Shown here: positions 54,958-63,485 of the stretch, piece by piece
Layout of the letters: each line of letters opens with the position of its first letter
Position numbering within the stretch: position 1 is the stretch's first letter
Assembly: GCA_016870995.1 (NCBI GenBank)
Contig: VFZU01000002.1
Location: 62,001-126,000, forward strand
Direction: 5' to 3'
DNA from: Acidobacteriota bacterium
GTDB taxonomy: Bacteria; Acidobacteriota; Terriglobia; Bryobacterales; Bryobacteraceae
Length of the DNA: 64,000 bases
Translations under genes and position numbers: made by a program
The notes under the pieces: generated by a model
Seen by the model: only the letters and a program-made list of their open reading frames with translations
Told to the model about the DNA's origin: nothing
Databases searched by the model: none

Positions 54958-55595
54958 CGCAGTCGCCAGCGCGGCGTCCACTTCATCGACGTCACCACCG
55001 ACTGCCGGTCTCCGCCCCAGAAGGTCCGCCGCACGTCGTAGAGATAGCTCACGTCCAGCGAAAGTTGGTCGTTCAGCCGCATCATCACTCCACCCGAATT
55101 TCGCGTCGAATGAAAGCCCGGCCAAGCCGCCAGCACCTCGTTCTGTATGAAAGGTCGCACCCGCCCCTTCCCTGCCACATACCGCAGCGACGTCCGATAC
55201 CGAAAGTAGTCCGCTCGGCCCGTGCTCAAGTGCCGCTCCATCAACAATCGCCCCGAAACCAGATGCCCCGGCTTGGACCAAAGCGGAGCTTCCACCCCTC
55301 CCCAAACGCGATGCCCTCGTGTCCAGAGGTCATCCCGCAACTGCTGCGGCTGGAAGTAATACCCGGCCAGCACCACCAGCTTCGGCCGTGCCGTCCAACG
55401 CCCAATCGCACCCACGCGCGATTGATCCAGATAGGTCAACTCTTGCCGGGTCCGCGTCCGATGATGCGAGGACAACTCGAAACGCCCCTTTTGAATCAAC
55501 GTGGTATCCATCGTATGCCAGGAAAAAAGCTCCGTGGCGCCAGCGGGCAAAGTAATGGCGAAGACCATCGCTACGAATTGACAACCTTGCCGCAT
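54954..55595 (-). CDS. DUF2490-like small outer-membrane barrel protein
   Basis: A 213-residue protein with a signal peptide (MRQGCQFVAMVFAITLPAGA) and alternating hydrophobic/polar strands ending in TSMKWTPRWRLR. The pattern FSWHTMDTTLIQKGRFELSSHHRTR ... with RYRTSLRYVAGKGRVRPFIQNEV fits DUF2490, a family of predicted outer-membrane barrels of unknown role. The assignment rests on pattern recognition. It is followed upstream by a gene-poor stretch leading into the island. Confidence 0.65.
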   Translation of the reverse strand: MRQGCQFVAMVFAITLPAGATELFSWHTMDTTLIQKGRFELSSHHRTRTRQELTYLDQSRVGAIGRWTARPKLVVLAGYYFQPQQLRDDLWTRGHRVWGGVEAPLWSKPGHLVSGRLLMERHLSTGRADYFRYRTSLRYVAGKGRVRPFIQNEVLAAWPGFHSTRNSGGVMMRLNDQLSLDVSYLYDVRRTFWGGDRQSVVTSMKWTPRWRLR

Positions 55596-55807
55596 TAACC
55601 AAATCGTAACATAATCGAAACGATTTTGTAAATGATACGCATCCCCAATGGTAGGTACCGACAGAAGCCGTTCGTCTTATCATGCTGCGAGCCCTCATAA
55701 CAGACGATCTCAGGCGCACTCCCTCATGACAGGAAGAAACGCTGGAGACTGCCTCAAGGATTGTTTGACGGAGGGGTTTATGCGACGCGAATCAAGGGGG
55801 GAAGGAA

Positions 55808-55852
55808 TGGAGCGGGAGACCGGGATCGAACCGGCGACGTTCAGCTTGGGAA
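55808..55852 (-). repeat. 45-bp direct repeat: displaced 3' half of tRNA-Gly (att site)
   Basis: These 45 bases are identical to 59394-59438, the part of tRNA-Gly(CCC) from the encoded CCA end through the T arm to the anticodon loop. Beyond the repeat the sequences differ and no 5' half is present, so this is not a working tRNA. It is the expected remnant of the original gene end after site-specific integration. Confidence 0.9.
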
Positions 55853-56056
55853 ATCGACTGTAGATTGTAAGTCAAGAACATACGCGTCTACGGTGTCAAT
55901 GGAAGGCGATTAACCACACCCTGTTTTGAAGGCCTCGCTCCGAGGCTCCGCTTAAAGGAGCAGTTTTGGAGCAGAAGTCCAACCCGACCGAGCATCGGCT
56001 CAACAGCCAAAGAGTCGAACTGGACGTCAGGCACTTTAGCTAGGAGAACAGGAACC

Positions 56057-56254
56057 ATGACAGAAGAAGTATTCCCCGAGATCCACGCCGAAGCGCAGGA
56101 GTTGGAACTGCGGATCGCGCTAACGGAGTCGGAGGTCTCTCGCATGAAGGAGGCGCTTGCCGAGAAGAGGCGCCTCATCAAGGGATGGAAAAAGGGGATT
56201 AATGCCGTCAGCCCCGGCAGCGGAAAGAAGAAGACCGCAGCAGCGGGCGACTAG
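56057..56254 (+). CDS. hypothetical 65-residue coiled-coil protein
   Basis: A 65-residue protein, mostly one predicted coiled coil (AQELELRIALTESEVSRMKE) with a basic Lys-rich tail (KKGINAVSPGSGKKKTAAAG). An AGGAA lies just before the ATG and an AGGAG further upstream. No family is recognised. It lies inside the tRNA-Gly island, about 200 bp from the left repeat, and is unlike the neighbouring chromosomal genes. The charged tail could bind nucleic acid, but this is a guess. Confidence 0.55.
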   Translation: MTEEVFPEIHAEAQELELRIALTESEVSRMKEALAEKRRLIKGWKKGINAVSPGSGKKKTAAAGD

Positions 56255-56866
56255 CCCTCGCTCCACCGTTCCGGCACGAGAAAGCGGTTACACAAGAGCC
56301 ACTTGAGCAATTGCCGCCTTTACAGCTAAGCAGCGCTAGTATGATCTTTAGGCAGTCAGGGCTGGGCAAAGCCCAGGCCTCAGCAGTGGACTTCAAAGGA
56401 CCCCTCGCCCTTCAGAGTTGGGACTCGGAGGAGCAAGGGTTTGGGAGCCGCTAGCGGTAGTATTCCAGAAGAGATAACACCACGCATTTCTTTATTGATC
56501 CGTACAAAGGTCAGCACTCAAGGTGTGACGAACAAGATCAGCCCTTTCAGCTCTCACTCAACTGCCTTCTCAAGATCGAATTCCCGCCATCGTGATCTAC
56601 TTCCGATGGCGGTCCGATCCTACTGAGCGAATTGGAATAAAAGCTAGGCTTCAATGCTCTCATTGCCCAGCAACTAGCTTAAGCACGGCGCGAGTCGCCT
56701 GGTTTGCGGTATCATATCGGCCACGGGACTTAGGAAACAGAGATCCCGGCTTGAGAAAGGTATGGACTTTCGTGAATATGCCCTCCACTACCGGTTCTCT
56801 CTTTTGGGCAAGCGTTGACTCGCCGCCAACTTTTCGGCATCGCTACATTTCTAGCTTTAGGTGAAA
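56255..56866. other. gene-free stretch inside the island
   Basis: About 610 bases between the small coiled-coil gene and the left inverted repeat of the IS. Several short frames exist but none has a ribosome site, family motif or convincing composition. No tRNA, hairpin terminator or repeat array was seen. Confidence 0.6.
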
Positions 56867-56888
56867 TTAGCGGGAGATGAGCGGACAC
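56867..56888 (+). repeat. IS left inverted repeat
   Basis: Starts TTAGCGG and ends GCGGACAC. It matches the reverse complement of the right end at 17 of 22 positions, with mismatches grouped in the middle. Confidence 0.75.
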
Positions 56889-57039
56889 ATTGATGGGAAA
56901 CAGCGGTTTGGGGACGTAGGCGAAGGGAGGGCGTAGCCCGACCGGAGCCGGAGGCTCCAAACCGCTCCGAGCGGGTCCTTGCGGTGATAGATTTGGAATC
57001 TTCCAAAACCCTAAATCACCCCCCGAAAGGACACCACTC

Positions 57040-58074
57040 ATGAGCGACAAACAGAAGCTTATCAAAGCCCGCATTGGGCTGTTGCAACTGGCCCAGTAAC
57101 TGGGCAATATCAAGGCGGCCTGCCAGCGAGCGGGCATCAGCCGCAGCCACTACTACGAGATCAAAGAGGCCTACGAGAAACATGGCGCTGAAGGCCTGGA
57201 GCCGAGAGAACGCCGGCGGCCACGCATGCCCAACCAGACCCCACCTGAGCTCGAGCAGCAAATTCTCGACATGACGGCGCAGTTCCCAACCTACAGCTAC
57301 ATCCGCATCGCCGATCAGTTGCGTCTGGTCGGCATCGGTGTCTCCGCGCCAGCTGTTCGTGGCGTGTGGGTTCGCCACGGCATCACGTTGCGCCTGCAGC
57401 GCCTGCTGTGGCTGGACAAGAAGACGGCCAGCGAAGGCGGCGTGCTCACCGAACAAGCCAAGCGTCTGCTGCAGAAGCACGCTGGCCGTAACGGTGATCC
57501 CGAACAACACATCGAAGCGCCGCACTCCGGCTATCTGCTCTGTCAGGACACCTACTTCGTGGGCACCATCAAAGGTGTCGGCAAGGTCTACATGCAGACA
57601 GTGATCGATGCCCATTGCTCGCAAGCCTTCGCCAAGGTCTATCTCAGCAAGATGCCGATCACCGCAGCCGATACGCTGAACGACCGAGACATTCCCTTCT
57701 ATGAGGATGAGAGCGTCAACATCGAGCGACTGCTCACCGACAACGGCAGAGAGTACTGCGGTCTCGAAGCCCGTCATCCCTTCGAGATCTACCTGGCGAT
57801 CAACCAGATCCGCCACAAGCGCACGCAGATCGCCTCACCGCAATCCAACGGCTTCTGCGAACGCTTCCATCGAACCATCAAGGAGGAGTTTTACAGCGTC
57901 AAGTTCCGCCAGAAGATCTACCAGTCAGTGGCGGAGTTGCAAGACGATCTCGATGCCTATCTAGCCTTCTACAATCGCCAGCGTCCCCATCATGGATACA
58001 GGACTCAGGGCCGTACACCCTACCAGGCCTTCCTCGATGGGAAACTCGCCTCGGCGCAACCTATGGCAGCATGA
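57040..58074 (+). pseudogene. IS481-family transposase with early stop codon
   Basis: From the ATG at 57040 the frame reads MSDKQKLIKARIGLLQLAQ, then TAA at 57097-57099, and continues LGNIKAACQRAGISRSHYYE. Relatives have glutamine at that place (LAKQLGN), so a CAA to TAA change is likely. The remainder is intact to MAA at 58074: a helix-turn-helix region, then the DDE integrase core with QDTYFVG (Asp), LTDNGREY (Asp) and NGFCERFHRT (Glu). Internal starts such as the ATG at 57226 would lose the DNA-binding part. Family: IS481, from the core motifs and size. Confidence 0.85.
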
Positions 58075-58110
58075 AGTAACCACCTCTTCACCCGAGGCCC
58101 GCAACCCTCG

Positions 58111-58132
58111 GTGTCCGGAGATCATCCGCTAA
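58111..58132 (-). repeat. IS right inverted repeat
   Basis: Reads GTGTCCGG at its inner side and CCGCTAA at the outer edge, 36 bp after the transposase stop. It pairs with the left end over 17 of 22 positions. Confidence 0.75.
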
Positions 58133-58206
58133 ATACAAGTTATGCATGGTTGAAAAAGGGACCGCGACCATCGGTTTGTCAGATCCCGCGCGAGTTCCAT
58201 TGAAAG

Positions 58207-58767
58207 ATGCAGATGCTTGCAAGGAATGTAGCGACTATCAAAAGGGAAGAGGAGGATATCAAAAAGGCCAGAGAAAGCTTGAAGGCTCCTGCCAATGCTG
58301 CGACGCACTGGGTCAAGGTGCGGGAAACGAACCGCGTCGCACTAAAATCTGCAAAGAACGCCGCAGAAATCGCCAGCTTGACTGAGCGAAGCGAAGACCT
58401 CGAAAAGCAGTTTAATGAGGCCTATCAGGAATACCTTCGAGTTGAGCTCGAGCTTCAGGAAACTATGAAACGTCAAAGCGTATTGAAGACCATTGCGGGA
58501 GTGGTTGAGGTTATTTCTGCTGGAATTGACGCAGGGCAATTGTTGAGCTCCAAACCTCAGGTCGCCGCGACTACAGTGTTGAAGTCAGAATCCCCATCAG
58601 AATTGAAAGTTGACATTAAGCAAACGGCTACTCAGAAGGAGATTCTTTCGGGAAAAGCGGATAGTTCCAGAAAAGAACGCGACGCGACGCGTAAGAAAAT
58701 TGATCAGAACAACAAACGCCTAAAGTCCGCCTACGACAAAGCAGGATTACCGGTGTTGCTTCCATAA
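58207..58767 (+). CDS. hypothetical coiled-coil protein of the island (186 aa)
   Basis: A 186-residue, Lys- and Glu-rich protein with two predicted coiled coils, at about 10-100 (IKREEEDIKKARESL, LEKQFNEAYQEYLRVELELQ) and 130-180 (RKERDATRKKIDQNNKRLKS), joined by a short apolar segment (LKTIAGVVEVISAGIDAGQL). It has no signal peptide and no known domain that I recognise. A stop codon lies two codons before the ATG, so no longer form is possible. It starts 74 bp beyond the IS and belongs to the tRNA-Gly island. Codon use appears more AT-rich than in the chromosomal genes. Confidence 0.65.
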   Translation: MQMLARNVATIKREEEDIKKARESLKAPANAATHWVKVRETNRVALKSAKNAAEIASLTERSEDLEKQFNEAYQEYLRVELELQETMKRQSVLKTIAGVVEVISAGIDAGQLLSSKPQVAATTVLKSESPSELKVDIKQTATQKEILSGKADSSRKERDATRKKIDQNNKRLKSAYDKAGLPVLLP

Positions 58768-59393
58768 AGCACATTTTTTGAGAAGCATATTTCCAAATCA
58801 TTGGCTGGGCCATTGGCGGAAAGAGCTTGTGAATCGTCGAAGCGAGATAATCGGTCAGTTGGTCTCTCCCCGTGAGGCTGATGGTTCAGCCCGATGGCAA
58901 TTTACCCCTAATTCCATTCGATACAGAAGATCTTGGCCTAGTTGCGTGCGCACTAGCAGAACATTGACAAGTGGCTTGTCTGGAATTGCCCTCTAGCTTG
59001 GTAGCAACCGAGAGATTCTTCCTCAGCTTCCGGCTGAGGCGTTTGACCTTGCCATATCGGACTCGCCCCACCTCGTCGCCCAGGCTGGACAATAGGAAAA
59101 TAATTTAGAGCCAATCGAAGGCAACTCCGATCCAGGCCGGCTGCTCCCATGGTATTCTCAACTTTCTCGAGTCTTACGGCTTGACTCCCTTTGCCTCACC
59201 TTCTAAGGTTGGCCGAACGCCGACGTCTTCTGACTTGCTCCTAAATTTTGTGCCAACAATTGCTTTTGGGCTAACAATCCAGACTGTACCGCTCCCTCGC
59301 CTTAGCCACAGTGCAAATTAGACTCTCTAGCCCCTTCAAGTCGCATTTCGCAGCAGGCTGTGAAGGCAGGTGATGCCAAAGGAAAGAAGAAGT
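58768..59393. other. gene-free stretch at the right end of the island
   Basis: About 625 bases without a supportable gene on either strand. One 7-bp hairpin (59021-59039, CCTCAGC and GCTGAGG) has no T-run on either side. Integrase motifs were looked for near the tRNA and not found. Confidence 0.6.
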
Positions 59394-59438
59394 TGGAGCG
59401 GGAGACCGGGATCGAACCGGCGACGTTCAGCTTGGGAA
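59394..59438 (-). repeat. 45-bp direct repeat within intact tRNA-Gly (att site)
   Basis: This copy is part of the functional tRNA-Gly and is identical to 55808-55852 over all 45 positions, from the CCA end to the anticodon loop. Confidence 0.9.
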
Positions 59439-59468
59439 GCTGACATTCTACCGCTGAATTACTCCCGC
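59394..59468 (-). tRNA. tRNA-Gly (CCC)
   Basis: On the minus strand: acceptor GCGGGAG pairs with CTCCCGC, D stem ATTC/GAAT, anticodon stem TCAGC/GCTGA around loop TTCCCAA (anticodon CCC, reads GGG), T arm GCCGG-TTCGATC-CCGGT, discriminator U and an encoded CCA. Its 3' end is the boundary of the integrated island. Confidence 0.96.
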
Positions 59469-59499
59469 TCAGCGTCAATTTCAATCTATCACAACCGCA

Positions 59500-60828
59500 T
59501 CACCCGATCAGCATCAGGTACAGGTCCATCACATTCGTCCCCGTCGGCCCGGTCACAACCAAATCCTCCAGCGGCTTGAAGAAATGATACGAGTCATTCC
59601 GCGTCAGAAACTCATGCGGATCAAACTCAATCTCAGCCGCACGCTTCAGCGTCGTCCCCGTCGCAAACGCACCCGCCGCATCCGTCGGCCCATCGGTCCC
59701 ATCCGTCCCTGCCGCCAGAAACACCGTCCGCTCCAGCCCCTCAATCCCGATCGCCGCGGCCAGCGCCATCTCCTGATTCCGTCCCCCCAGCCCATGATGA
59801 TTCGACAAATGCACCGTCGTCTCGCCACCAGCCAGCACAGCCACCGGCGCCTTCGCCGGATTCCCCGACGCCCTCACCTCGCGCGCCATCGCCGCAAACA
59901 TCTTGGCCACCTCAGAAGCCTCTCCATCCAACGTTGTCGACAACAGCATCGTCTTGTACCCCAACGCCCTCGCCCGCTCCTTAGCCGCATTCACACTCAA
60001 ACGATTCGAACCCACCAACACATTTTTCACCCGCGCAAACACGCGGTCCCCAGCCTTCGGCGTCTCCGGAATCTGCAAATTCACACCCTGCTCCAGATGA
60101 TGCCGCACACTCCCCGGCACCTTGTCCGTCAAGCGATGCTTGTACAAAATCTCCCACGCATCCGCGAACGTCGTCGTATCGGCCACCGTCGGGCCCGACC
60201 CGATCACATCCAGCGGATCCCCAATCACATCCGACAAAATCAACGTCTCAACTCTGGCCGGGTACGCCACATGCGCCAGCTGCCCGCCCTTCAACCCGCT
60301 CAGATGCTTCCGCACGCAATTCAGTTCCTGAATCGTCGCCCCGCAAGCCAACAACAACTGCGTCGTCGTCTGCTTCTCCTCGAGCGTGATCCCCGGTGCC
60401 GGGCACGGCAACAAAGCAGACGCTCCTCCCGAGATCAAACACAACACCAAATCTTCGGCACCGGCCCGATGGCACAACTCCGTCATCTCCCGCGCGGCTC
60501 GCATCCCCGCCTCATCCGGCACCGGATGCGCAGCCTCCAAACACTCAATCCTCTTCAACGGCTGCTTGTGTCCATACTTGGTCACAATCACGCCGGCCTT
60601 GATCCTTCGTCCGTAAGCCTTCTCCACGGCCCTGGCCATCGCCGCAGCAGCCTTCCCCGCCCCCACCACGTAGAGATGCCGCACAGAGGCCGGCAGCGGC
60701 TTCAGGTGCGCCAGCGTTGCGCGGTATGGGTCGGCCGCTTCCAGCGCTGATTTCAAAATCGTCAGCGCATGCTTTCGGATTTGCGTCTCAGTCGAGAAGA
60801 CCGAGCGCGAGGATGGCTTCAACGGCAT
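59500..60828 (-). CDS. glycerate 2-kinase (MOFRL family)
   Basis: A 442-residue kinase with a DUF4147-type N-terminal domain (VVGAGKAAAAMARAVE, ISGGASALLPCP, RKHLSGLKGGQLA, LSDVIGDPLDVIGSGPT) and a C-terminal MOFRL domain (LAGGETTVHL, GGRNQEMALAAA, AAGTDGTDGPTDAAGA). It phosphorylates D-glycerate at the 2-position with ATP, feeding lower glycolysis. The ATG at 60828 gives the usual family length but overlaps the aroK end by 41 bp; longer upstream frames are unlikely. The gene is probably co-transcribed with aroK. Confidence 0.92.
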   Translation of the reverse strand: MPLKPSSRSVFSTETQIRKHALTILKSALEAADPYRATLAHLKPLPASVRHLYVVGAGKAAAAMARAVEKAYGRRIKAGVIVTKYGHKQPLKRIECLEAAHPVPDEAGMRAAREMTELCHRAGAEDLVLCLISGGASALLPCPAPGITLEEKQTTTQLLLACGATIQELNCVRKHLSGLKGGQLAHVAYPARVETLILSDVIGDPLDVIGSGPTVADTTTFADAWEILYKHRLTDKVPGSVRHHLEQGVNLQIPETPKAGDRVFARVKNVLVGSNRLSVNAAKERARALGYKTMLLSTTLDGEASEVAKMFAAMAREVRASGNPAKAPVAVLAGGETTVHLSNHHGLGGRNQEMALAAAIGIEGLERTVFLAAGTDGTDGPTDAAGAFATGTTLKRAAEIEFDPHEFLTRNDSYHFFKPLEDLVVTGPTGTNVMDLYLMLIG

Positions 60829-61318
60829 CTTTCGGGTTGTCACTATCAAATGGAATCGTGTAATCGGCCTTGGCGTATTCCGGCCGTCTCTTTTCAAACA
60901 ATTCGCGGAACCGCACCGGATCCTTCGCCAGCGGCCGGTGCTCTGCCCCAGCCACCCGCTTCTCCAACCGCTCCAGGGGCACATCCAACCAGATCGTTAC
61001 ACCTGCGTCTTCCAGCTTCTCCCGATTCCCCGGCCACGGAAACGCACCGCCCCCCAAAGCCACCACCGACGCTCTTCCCCGAAACGTCTCTCGAATCACA
61101 TCCACCAGCGCCGCTGTCTCAATCTTGCGAAACGCCTCTTCACCCTGCTCCTCAAAGATCCCCGCAATCGTCGTCGTCTGTTGCGACTCGATCCGTTCGT
61201 CCAGATCAAGAAACCGCCACCCGATCTCATCGGCCAGCATCGCGCCCACGGTCGACTTGCCGCAGCCCATAAAGCCCACGAGATAAATTCCCGGCGAACG
61301 TTTCAACTTCAGGATCAA
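60788..61318 (-). CDS. aroK: shikimate kinase
   Basis: A 176-residue P-loop kinase with Walker A GFMGCGKST, DLDERIE (shikimate-binding Asp), GGGAFPW and the lid region AEHRPLAKDPVRF containing the catalytic Arg. It makes shikimate 3-phosphate in aromatic amino acid synthesis. The size is typical. It overlaps the SDR by 4 bases upstream and the glycerate kinase downstream, forming a minus-strand operon. Confidence 0.95.
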   Translation of the reverse strand: MILKLKRSPGIYLVGFMGCGKSTVGAMLADEIGWRFLDLDERIESQQTTTIAGIFEEQGEEAFRKIETAALVDVIRETFRGRASVVALGGGAFPWPGNREKLEDAGVTIWLDVPLERLEKRVAGAEHRPLAKDPVRFRELFEKRRPEYAKADYTIPFDSDNPKDAVEAILALGLLD

Positions 61319-62094
61319 TTCTTAGCCTTCTCCAAGTTGCGATTGCATCGAGAGAATTGCCAGTCGATCAGCTTTGGGAACAAGAAATATAGCCCGTTCA
61401 GCACACGCCCGCTCCCGGGCGTCACAACGGTTCTCCGGTCAGCCTCAATTCCGTTCGCAATATCCCTTGCGCATTTCTCTGGCGTGATGGCGAAGGCTTT
61501 CGTCCTCTGCAACATCAGCGGTGGTCTTCCGACGATCACGTTTGCCTGAAACGGGGTCTTCACATACCCCGGGCACACGGCCACCGTCGTCACTCCGGTC
61601 TGATCCAATTCCATCCGCAGCCCATGCGTAAAACTCAACAACGCCGCCTTCGTCGTCGAATAGAGCGTAAACCACGGCAGCGGCACCACTCCCGCAATCG
61701 ACGACACATTCACTACACATCCCTTCCCCTGCGCAATCATCCCCGGCAACACTCTGCGCGTCAGGTGCACCGGCGCATTCAGATTCAGCTCGTACAAGTG
61801 ATTCCACATCGCGTCATCCACCGTCACAGTCGGCGCATACGCTCCCACACCCGCATTGTTCACCAGCACATCAATCCCGCCCAACAATCGCGTCGCCTCA
61901 GCCAGGGCCTTCTCGCGCTCTTCAGCGATCGTCAGGTCGGCCGAGATCCATTCCGCGCCCTTCAATTCGTAGGTATGCGTCTTGCGCGACACCAGCACAA
62001 GCTTCGCTCCGCGCCGGTGCATTTCCGCGGCAAGACTTGCCCCAATCCCAGTGGAGGCGCCGGTAATTACAGTTCTTGAACCATCGATCCGCAC
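61315..62094 (-). CDS. short-chain dehydrogenase (DltE/SDR family)
   Basis: A 259-residue classical SDR: TVITGASTGIGASLAAEM, an NNAG motif, NVSSIAGVVPLPWFTLYSTTKAALLSF with the catalytic Ser, Tyr and Lys, and CPGYVKTPF. The basic residues after the second strand (LVSRK) suggest NADPH. The substrate is unknown. The GTG at 62094 is chosen as start since it leads directly into the cofactor strand and leaves 20 bp to the divergent LON gene; no ribosome site supports it, and longer forms would overlap that gene. Confidence 0.8.
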   Translation of the reverse strand: MRIDGSRTVITGASTGIGASLAAEMHRRGAKLVLVSRKTHTYELKGAEWISADLTIAEEREKALAEATRLLGGIDVLVNNAGVGAYAPTVTVDDAMWNHLYELNLNAPVHLTRRVLPGMIAQGKGCVVNVSSIAGVVPLPWFTLYSTTKAALLSFTHGLRMELDQTGVTTVAVCPGYVKTPFQANVIVGRPPLMLQRTKAFAITPEKCARDIANGIEADRRTVVTPGSGRVLNGLYFLFPKLIDWQFSRCNRNLEKAKN

Positions 62095-62114
62095 AAGAGT
62101 CAATAATAGTACGT

Positions 62115-62753
62115 ATGGCTCAAGACGCACTGCCCCTATTCCCATTAGGGGTGGTCTTATTCCCCGGTGCCGAACTCCCGCTCCACATCTTTGAGGAGCG
62201 CTACAAGGAGATGATCGGCGACGTCCTGCGCGACAAGTCCGAATTCGGCATCGTCTTCGCCAGCGAAAAAGGGATGGCCAACATCGGCTGCACAGCCTTT
62301 GTCGACCGCATCCTCAAGCAATACCCCGATGGCCGCATGGACATAGTCGTCCGCGGTCAGCGCCGCTTTGAAATCATCCTGGTCGACGAAGAACGCAACT
62401 ATCTCCGCGCCTCGGTCGCCATGATCTCCGACGAAGAGGACGAAGCCAGCGACCTGATTCGCCAGCGCGTCCTTAGCGCCTGGGTCAAGCTCATGGTTAT
62501 GGAGCACGGCGGCATGGTTGAGGAAATGCCATCCGACTCTCGCCCCGGCCTCAGCTTCCTCGTCGCTCAATCAATCCCAGACGTCGACTTCCGCCAGCAA
62601 CTCCTCTCCCTGCCCAGCGAAAAGGAACGCATGGAGGCCCTCGCCGCCTATCTTCCTTCTTACCTCGAACGCGAAAAGCTCACCCGCCACGTCCGCCGCG
62701 TCGCTCCCTTGAATGGCCACGCCAAGCATGCGACAGAAGTCACTGAAGCCTGA
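62115..62753 (+). CDS. LON substrate-binding domain protein
   Basis: A 212-residue protein made only of a LON N-terminal-type domain: PLFPLGVVLFPGAELPLHIFEERYKEM at its start and FVDRILKQYPDGRMDIVVRG, then a helical tail. It lacks the ATPase and protease of Lon. Stand-alone members are widespread and their role is unclear, perhaps substrate recognition. The ATG giving MAQDALPLF is chosen. Its stop overlaps the next ATG (TGATG). Confidence 0.88.
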   Translation: MAQDALPLFPLGVVLFPGAELPLHIFEERYKEMIGDVLRDKSEFGIVFASEKGMANIGCTAFVDRILKQYPDGRMDIVVRGQRRFEIILVDEERNYLRASVAMISDEEDEASDLIRQRVLSAWVKLMVMEHGGMVEEMPSDSRPGLSFLVAQSIPDVDFRQQLLSLPSEKERMEALAAYLPSYLEREKLTRHVRRVAPLNGHAKHATEVTEA

Positions 62754-63454
62754 TGCGCCGCGACGCTCCGCAGTCCCTCATCATCGACGCCGACGACACA
62801 CTCTGGGAAAACAACATTTACTTTGAGCAAGCCTGGGAGGAATTCCTCGACTTTCTCAATCACTCCACGCTCACGCCTCAGGAAACCCGCGACATCTTCG
62901 ATGAAATCGAAATCGCCAACATCAAGATCCACGGCTACGGCGCTCAGAACTTTGCGCGCAACATGGTGCAGTGCTACCAGCACCTCGTCGAACGTCACAT
63001 CGCCCCGGGCGATCTCGACCGCGTCATGAGTTTCGCCGACCGCATCCTCCACCAGCCCATCGAGATGCTCCCCGGCGTCGAGTCCACCCTGGCCTATCTG
63101 CTCGAACGCAATCATGATCTAATTCTCTTCACCAAGGGGCACCCTGAAGAACAACGCCTCAAGATCGACCGCAGTCCCATCGGAGAGTTCTTCCGCGAGT
63201 TCGAAATCGTCCGCGAGAAAGATGTTGCCGCATACCGCGACCTCGCCTCACGCCACAATCTTCAGCCGGAAATCACCTGGATGATCGGCAACTCCCCCAA
63301 AAGCGACATCAACCCGGCCCTCGAAGCGGGCCTCAACGCGATCTTCGTTCCCTACGCCCGCACCTGGACTCTCGAAAACACAGAACTTCGCCCCGCAGGG
63401 CCGGGCCAACTCCACATCGTCGAGAATTTTGGCGACTTGAGCAAATTTTTCTAA
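62753..63454 (+). CDS. HAD-superfamily hydrolase
   Basis: A 233-residue phosphatase-type protein with HAD motif I (IDADDTLWENN), a helical cap, motif II in LILFTKGHPEEQ (Thr), Lys of motif III in the VREKDVAAY region and motif IV in MIGNSPKSDINPALEAGL. It probably removes phosphate from a small metabolite, or acts as a haloacid-type hydrolase; nothing pins the substrate. It is translationally coupled to the LON-domain gene. Confidence 0.9.
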   Translation: MRRDAPQSLIIDADDTLWENNIYFEQAWEEFLDFLNHSTLTPQETRDIFDEIEIANIKIHGYGAQNFARNMVQCYQHLVERHIAPGDLDRVMSFADRILHQPIEMLPGVESTLAYLLERNHDLILFTKGHPEEQRLKIDRSPIGEFFREFEIVREKDVAAYRDLASRHNLQPEITWMIGNSPKSDINPALEAGLNAIFVPYARTWTLENTELRPAGPGQLHIVENFGDLSKFF

Positions 63455-63485
63455 AGGTCGCAGTGCCTGGGACGATACGACAACT

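Larger units (their letters stand above)
56867..58132 (+). mobile_element. IS481-family insertion sequence, inactivated (1266 bp)
   Basis: The element is bounded by imperfect 22-bp inverted repeats (56867-56888 and 58111-58132, 17 of 22 positions matching) that flank a single transposase frame. The size fits the IS481 family. I find no target-site duplication: the bases outside the left end (GTGAAA) and right end (ATACAA) do not match. The transposase carries a nonsense codon, so the copy is probably fixed in place. Confidence 0.75.
55808..59438. mobile_element. tRNA-Gly-integrated mini-island (3.6 kb), no integrase seen
   Basis: The segment is bounded by perfect 45-bp direct repeats; the right copy is part of an intact tRNA-Gly whose 3' end faces the island, the standard result of tyrosine-integrase insertion into a tRNA 3' end. 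Inside are two unfamiliar coiled-coil proteins, an inactivated IS481-type element and long gene-free stretches that look AT-richer than the flanks by eye. I find no integrase or excisionase, so the element is either a deletion remnant or relies on an integrase encoded elsewhere. Confidence 0.75.

Noticed and set aside
55648-55863. 71-residue plus-strand frame containing ETGIEPATFSLG
   Set aside because: Its end is simply the antisense of the tRNA-Gly 3' half; this is a well-known false gene that appears wherever tRNAs are translated.
56861-58138. Target-site duplication of the IS481 element
   Set aside because: Bases outside the two ends do not match at any length from 2 to 8, so none is claimed.
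59021-59039. 7-bp hairpin in the island as terminator
   Set aside because: No T-run follows on either strand and no gene ends there.
59302-59484. 60-residue minus-strand frame over the tRNA-Gly
   Set aside because: It is the tRNA read as protein and has no other support.
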